Below, in pieces: positions 33,918 to 37,073 of a DNA stretch of 37,073 nucleotides (its first letter is position 1; each line of letters starts with the position of its first letter). The notes below the pieces were generated by a model. The model was not told where the DNA came from. It did not search any database and saw only the letters and a list, made by a program, of their open reading frames with translations. Source of the stretch: Actinomycetota bacterium (GTDB lineage: Bacteria; Actinomycetota; Actinomycetes; S36-B12; UBA5976); assembly GCA_947452755.1 (NCBI GenBank), contig CANGDT010000003.1:1-37073 (forward strand). The letters run 5' to 3'. Position numbers and translations under genes: made by a program.

Positions 33918-34460
33918 ATGCGCATTCTTGGAGTCGATCCAGGTTTAACCAGATGTGGTGTCGGTGTCATTGACGTTGACTCACGCCGGCAGCCGCGTTT
34001 TGTCGCTGTACATGTCTTGCGCACACCAGCAGAATCAGCTCTCGCCGAGCGCCTAGTTTCGCTCGAAGAACAGATGCAAAAACTATTTGATTTGTACCAA
34101 CCAACTGATGTCGCTTTAGAGAGAGTGTTCAGCCAGCACAATGTGCGAACGGCCATGGGCACAGCACAGGCTAGTGCCGTGGCATTGATGACAGCGTGCA
34201 AGCGTGGACTTGAGGTGCATTCGTACACACCAACTGAAGTGAAGGCCGCTGTGACTGGAACCGGTCGCGCAGATAAGGCGCAAATCACCACGATGGTTAC
34301 ACGACTTCTGAATCTCGAATCTGCGCCGAAACCAGCAGATGCCGCAGATGCTTTGGCGCTTGCACTATGCCACGCCTGGAAAGGCGCTGGTAAGTCACGA
34401 CTTGCCGCCCACATGGCATTTCCAACATCTGCCCAGTCTGTGTTAGCGAGTTCATCATGA
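33918..34460 (+). CDS. ruvC: Holliday junction resolvase RuvC
   Basis: Endonuclease of 180 residues that cuts Holliday junctions symmetrically. Metal-binding acids are visible: D7 (LGVDPGL), E68 (VALERVF) and the acidic pair in KPADAADALALALCH. The loop FSQHNVRTAMGTAQASA follows E68. I prefer the ATG at 33918, preceded by GGAGG 4 nt upstream, over the in-frame ATG at 33903. It overlaps ruvA by 4 nt. Confidence 0.96.
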   Translation: MRILGVDPGLTRCGVGVIDVDSRRQPRFVAVHVLRTPAESALAERLVSLEEQMQKLFDLYQPTDVALERVFSQHNVRTAMGTAQASAVALMTACKRGLEVHSYTPTEVKAAVTGTGRADKAQITTMVTRLLNLESAPKPADAADALALALCHAWKGAGKSRLAAHMAFPTSAQSVLASSS

Positions 34461-35047
34461 TTGCTTCAATTTCAGGCACAGTGATTGATGTACGCATCGA
34501 CTCTGTGGTGATTTCAGTTGGTGGCGTTGGGATGCATATTTTTTGCGCACCCAATGACATCGCAGGGCTCAGAGTCGGCGAAGACGCTTCGCTATTTACA
34601 TCACTCATAGTGCGCGAAGAGTCGTTGACGCTCTATGGATTTGCAAACGCAGAGAGTCGTGAACTTTTTGAAATCGTGCAAAGCGTTTCTGGCTTTGGTC
34701 CCAAGCTTGCCTTCACAATCATCGCAACGTTTAAGCCAGATGATTTGCGAACAGCGATTGGTTCCGGTGACATCGCAAGGCTGACCAAAACTCCAGGAGT
34801 GGGATCCAAGGGTGCACAGAGGCTGATTCTGGAATTGAAGGACAAGATTGGTTATGCACCAGGACAGCCTCACCTTCAGGGACAGTCGAGTGAATGGGCT
34901 GACCAAGTGACGCAGGCTCTTGTTGGGCTTGGATGGAGTAACCGCGACGCAACCTCAGCCATTGATCGCTTGACTGAAGATGAAGTAGCCAACTCAGCCG
35001 ATGTTGCGTTCATTTTGCGGCGAGCTTTGCAGATTTTGGCAAACTAG
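34457..35047 (+). CDS. ruvA: Holliday junction DNA helicase subunit RuvA
   Basis: Tetrameric junction-binding protein, 196 residues. OB-fold domain (about 1-63, MIASISGTVIDVRIDSVVIS), two helix-hairpin-helix motifs (FEIVQSVSGFGPKLAFTII and IARLTKTPGVGSKGAQRLI, about 72-128) and the C-terminal RuvB-contacting three-helix domain (WADQVTQALVGLGWSNRDA). Directs RuvB to junctions. Its ATG overlaps the ruvC stop (ATGA) and the RuvB gene follows after 9 nt. Confidence 0.96.
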   Translation: MIASISGTVIDVRIDSVVISVGGVGMHIFCAPNDIAGLRVGEDASLFTSLIVREESLTLYGFANAESRELFEIVQSVSGFGPKLAFTIIATFKPDDLRTAIGSGDIARLTKTPGVGSKGAQRLILELKDKIGYAPGQPHLQGQSSEWADQVTQALVGLGWSNRDATSAIDRLTEDEVANSADVAFILRRALQILAN

Positions 35048-35056
35048 GAGAGCGAC

Positions 35057-36142
35057 ATGCAGGACTATGCCGATGACGATGTTGCCACTGACGTGTACGA
35101 AAGTACACGGGTTGTGTCGACTTCTGTGAGCTCGGAGGAACGTGCCGCTGAGGCCGCACTTCGCCCAACTTCACTTGCGGACTTTGTCGGACAGGAGCGC
35201 GTGAAAGCGCAACTCAACCTTGTCCTCAGTGCAGCTAAGCAACGCTCGGCGAGTGCCGATCATGTGTTGCTGGCAGGTCCTCCTGGGCTGGGCAAAACAA
35301 CGCTCGCCATGATCATTGCCTCTGAGGTTGGAAGTCCTTTGCGTTTGACCAGCGGTCCAACCATCCAACATGCAGGCGACCTTGCTTCAATCCTTTCCAG
35401 TCTTGTTGCTGGCGAAGTCTTGTTCATCGACGAGATTCATCGAATGTCACGGTCCGCTGAAGAAATGCTTTATTTGGCCATGGAAGATTTTCGTGTTGAT
35501 GTGATGATTGGCAAGGGTGCAGGAGCGACCTCGATACCTCTGGAATTGCCACCGTTCACACTTGTCGGCGCAACAACACGTTCGGGGCTTCTACCTGCTC
35601 CATTGCGAGATCGATTCGGCTTTACTGCCCATCTGGATTATTACGAGCCAAGTGAGTTGGAGTCGATAGTTTTACGTTCGGCTGCACAACTTGGTGTCGA
35701 CATTGACCACCAGTCGGCTGTGGAGATCTCGCGACGCTCACGCGGAACACCACGAATCGCTAACCGCCTTCTGCGACGAAGTCGTGATTACGCAGAAGTT
35801 CACCATGATGGCGTTCTGGACGTTCAACGAACTCGAGCGGCCTTGGAACTTTACGAGGTTGATGAGTTGGGCTTGGATCGCCTGGATCGCGCAGTACTGT
35901 CGGCGTTGATCGACAAGTTTGCCGGAGGTCCCGTGGGGCTATCGACTTTGGCACTATCTGTCGGCGAAGAGGCCGAAACTGTGGACACTGTGAGTGAACC
36001 TTTTCTCGTCCGAGAGGGTCTCATGGTGCGCACACCCCGTGGACGCGTGGCAACACCCGAGGCCTGGCGGGCGTTGGGGCGCGAGATTCCCACGTCCCTG
36101 AGCCAGCATTCCATTGATCAGCTGGAATTAGACCAGCCGTAA
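35057..36142 (+). CDS. ruvB: Holliday junction branch migration ATPase RuvB
   Basis: AAA+ motor of 361 residues driving branch migration. Walker A GPPGLGKT (74-81), Walker B FIDEIHR (D125/E126), sensor 1 [10 protein letters not shown] and sensor 2 region [14 protein letters not shown], followed by the winged-helix C-terminal domain. The N-terminus has an acidic extension ([15 protein letters not shown]) before the [11 protein letters not shown] core, common in actinobacteria. AGGAG lies 6 nt before the ATG. Last gene of the ruvCAB operon. Confidence 0.97.
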   Translation: MQDYADDDVATDVYESTRVVSTSVSSEERAAEAALRPTSLADFVGQERVKAQLNLVLSAAKQRSASADHVLLAGPPGLGKTTLAMIIASEVGSPLRLTSGPTIQHAGDLASILSSLVAGEVLFIDEIHRMSRSAEEMLYLAMEDFRVDVMIGKGAGATSIPLELPPFTLVGATTRSGLLPAPLRDRFGFTAHLDYYEPSELESIVLRSAAQLGVDIDHQSAVEISRRSRGTPRIANRLLRRSRDYAEVHHDGVLDVQRTRAALELYEVDELGLDRLDRAVLSALIDKFAGGPVGLSTLALSVGEEAETVDTVSEPFLVREGLMVRTPRGRVATPEAWRALGREIPTSLSQHSIDQLELDQP

Positions 36143-36192
36143 CCGGTCTTGCCGTAACAGGACTAGCCGACTGAATCGGTCGTTCTATCCAC

Positions 36193-36198
36193 TAAACT
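36193..36198 (+). promoter_or_regulatory. Candidate -10 box for secD
   Basis: TAAACT about 54 nt before the secD GTG and just upstream of a hairpin. It suggests secD is transcribed from its own promoter. The -35 region is not clear. Confidence 0.45.
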
Positions 36199-36205
36199 CG
36201 TGGAA

Positions 36206-36227
36206 GGCCATTTCGATGGCCCCTTTT
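36206..36227 (+). terminator. UUCG-tetraloop hairpin with T run between ruvB and secD
   Basis: GGCCAT (36206-36211), loop TTCG, ATGGCC (36216-36221), then CC and four T (36224-36227). A perfect 6-bp stem closed by an especially stable UUCG loop. It may terminate read-through from ruvB, but because it follows the TAAACT box it could also lie in the secD leader and act as an attenuator or an mRNA-stabilising 5' hairpin. Confidence 0.55.
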
Positions 36228-36252
36228 ACTGTTGACATCAGGAAGTTGATTC

Positions 36253-37073
36253 GTGGCTAAGCATTACAGACCTCGTCGGTCGTTGCTGATTCTTGGGCTA
36301 ATCCTCGCTGGATTAGCAACTTGGGCATTCCTACCTAATCGTGACCATAGCCCAAAGCTTGGCCTAGATCTTCGTGGTGGAACCCAGGTCATCCTGTCAC
36401 CACAGAGTGCCAACTCTGACGCTGTTACCAGTGATCAACTAGCGCAGACATTACGCATCATCCGTCAACGTGTTGATGGTTTCGGTGTTGCCGAGGCCGA
36501 AGTACAGGTTCAGGGCAGTGGTGCTAACACAAAGATTATTGTGACAATTCCTGGCGCCACTTCACGAACAGTTGTCGACCAGTTGAAGACAACAGCAAAG
36601 ATGAGTTTCCGACCAGTTGTGGCTGAGGATTACGGAACACCACAGCCGGACCCGTCAACATCACCATCTGCCAGCGCAAAACCAACCGCGTCACCCACGC
36701 CATCAGTTGATCCGGCTCTTCTCTTGCCACCAATCCAGAGCAAAACTTTGACAGAGCAGTACGCAAACATTTTTAAAGCTCTCGACTGCGCTACGAATAG
36801 CAGCGTTGACGGCGCAAAGCCAGACGATGAAACCCAGTACCTCATAGCCTGCGATAAGGACGGGGCATACAAGTACGTATTAGGTCCTGCGCTGCTGTCC
36901 GGAACTGACGTACAGAGCGCTTCTGCTGGGTTACCACAATCAGGTGCCGGCAATTGGCAGGTCGATCTCACGATGACAACCGCAGGTGCAAAGAAGTTTG
37001 CGGATGCGACAAAGGCTCTGTACCAACAGAAGGCTCCCACAAATCAATTTGGCATCGTTCTTGACGGTGTCGT
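36253..37073 (+). CDS. secD: Protein translocase subunit SecD, 3' end outside the window
   Basis: First 273 residues of SecD, an RND-like accessory of the Sec translocon that uses proton-motive force to pull exported proteins. The GTG at 36253 has AGGAAG about 8 nt upstream. A membrane helix (about 10-28, SLLILGLILAGLATWAFL) is followed by the signature LGLDLRGGTQVIL (36-48) and the P1 domain with RQRVDGFGVAEAEVQVQG. Residues 128-160 are a Pro/Ser/Thr-rich low-complexity insert in P1, common in actinobacterial SecD. The visible part ends within P1, so the remaining five membrane helices lie outside. No yajC gene precedes it, although yajC normally sits between ruvB and secD in actinobacteria. 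Confidence 0.95.
   Translation, partial: MAKHYRPRRSLLILGLILAGLATWAFLPNRDHSPKLGLDLRGGTQVILSPQSANSDAVTSDQLAQTLRIIRQRVDGFGVAEAEVQVQGSGANTKIIVTIPGATSRTVVDQLKTTAKMSFRPVVAEDYGTPQPDPSTSPSASAKPTASPTPSVDPALLLPPIQSKTLTEQYANIFKALDCATNSSVDGAKPDDETQYLIACDKDGAYKYVLGPALLSGTDVQSASAGLPQSGAGNWQVDLTMTTAGAKKFADATKALYQQKAPTNQFGIVLDGV

Noticed and set aside
1-37073. Defence system, prophage, CRISPR or mobile element
   Set aside because: I found no nuclease, transposase, integrase, phage gene or regularly spaced repeats; every sizeable gene except two belongs to a known housekeeping family.

Overview
The window is a gene-dense, conserved chromosomal core segment of an actinobacterium. The evidence is a set of families that are essentially actinobacterial (SepH/DUF3071, DUF4193, DUF3093, DUF3710, DUF3159, DUF3000, the phosphatidylinositol-type PgsA with acyltransferase and PimA) in the gene order I remember from Mycobacterium (Rv2701c to Rv2670c, then Rv2614c to Rv2587c) and Streptomyces. 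The base composition looks balanced rather than GC-rich, intergenic gaps are tiny, ATGA overlaps are common, and blocks that are far apart in larger genomes sit side by side here. This suggests a streamlined, possibly aquatic, actinobacterium; that lineage call is inference. I see no insertion sequence, prophage, CRISPR array, plasmid gene or other mobile DNA.

Layout. 1-1382: 3' part of a topoisomerase IV-like parE. 1389-6196 (minus): operon sepH, parC, thioredoxin-reductase-like ferredoxin/flavodoxin-NADP+ reductase, beta-carbonic anhydrase, converging on parE. 6318-8085 (plus): inositol monophosphatase, gamma-carbonic anhydrase, DUF4193, ending at a strong hairpin facing the DUF3093 gene (minus). 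8701-15311 (plus): thioesterase, dut, DUF3710, DUF3159, TRAM/TrmA-type RNA methyltransferase, aconitase, small unknown protein. 15388-17265: dxs. 17266-19174 (minus): RNase D and DUF3000. 19241-22271: EamA transporter, msrB (minus), RibD-C-type reductase (minus), zapE/AFG1-type ATPase. 22332-22593 (minus): tRNA-Gly, tRNA-Cys, tRNA-Val. 22714-27275 (plus): pabB, pabC, thrS, HIT-family AP4A phosphorylase-like gene. 27255-28202 (minus): a degenerate EF-G-like protein. 28287-31523: pgsA, acyltransferase, pimA, LemA-like gene (phosphatidylinositol mannoside start). 31597-36142: pdxS, pdxT, yebC, ruvC, ruvA, ruvB. 36253-end: secD (truncated by the window).

Functionally the segment combines chromosome decatenation and division control (parE, parC, sepH, zapE), nucleotide-pool and DNA maintenance (dut, ruvCAB), folate (pabB, pabC, perhaps the RibD-like reductase), PLP and isoprenoid synthesis (pdxST, dxs), the TCA cycle (acnA), membrane phosphoinositide synthesis (pgsA, acyltransferase, pimA), tRNA charging and protein export (thrS, secD).

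The most unusual item is the 315-residue protein at 27255-28202. It aligns by eye with the GTPase domain of EF-G/EF-G2 but has lost the P-loop, the DxxG and the NKxD motifs and everything downstream of the G domain: a stand-alone pseudo-GTPase. Other points of interest are repeated leaderless starts placed 6-9 nt after TANNNT boxes (two of them in apparently bidirectional promoters), the absence of yajC between ruvB and secD, and a tetraloop hairpin in the secD leader.
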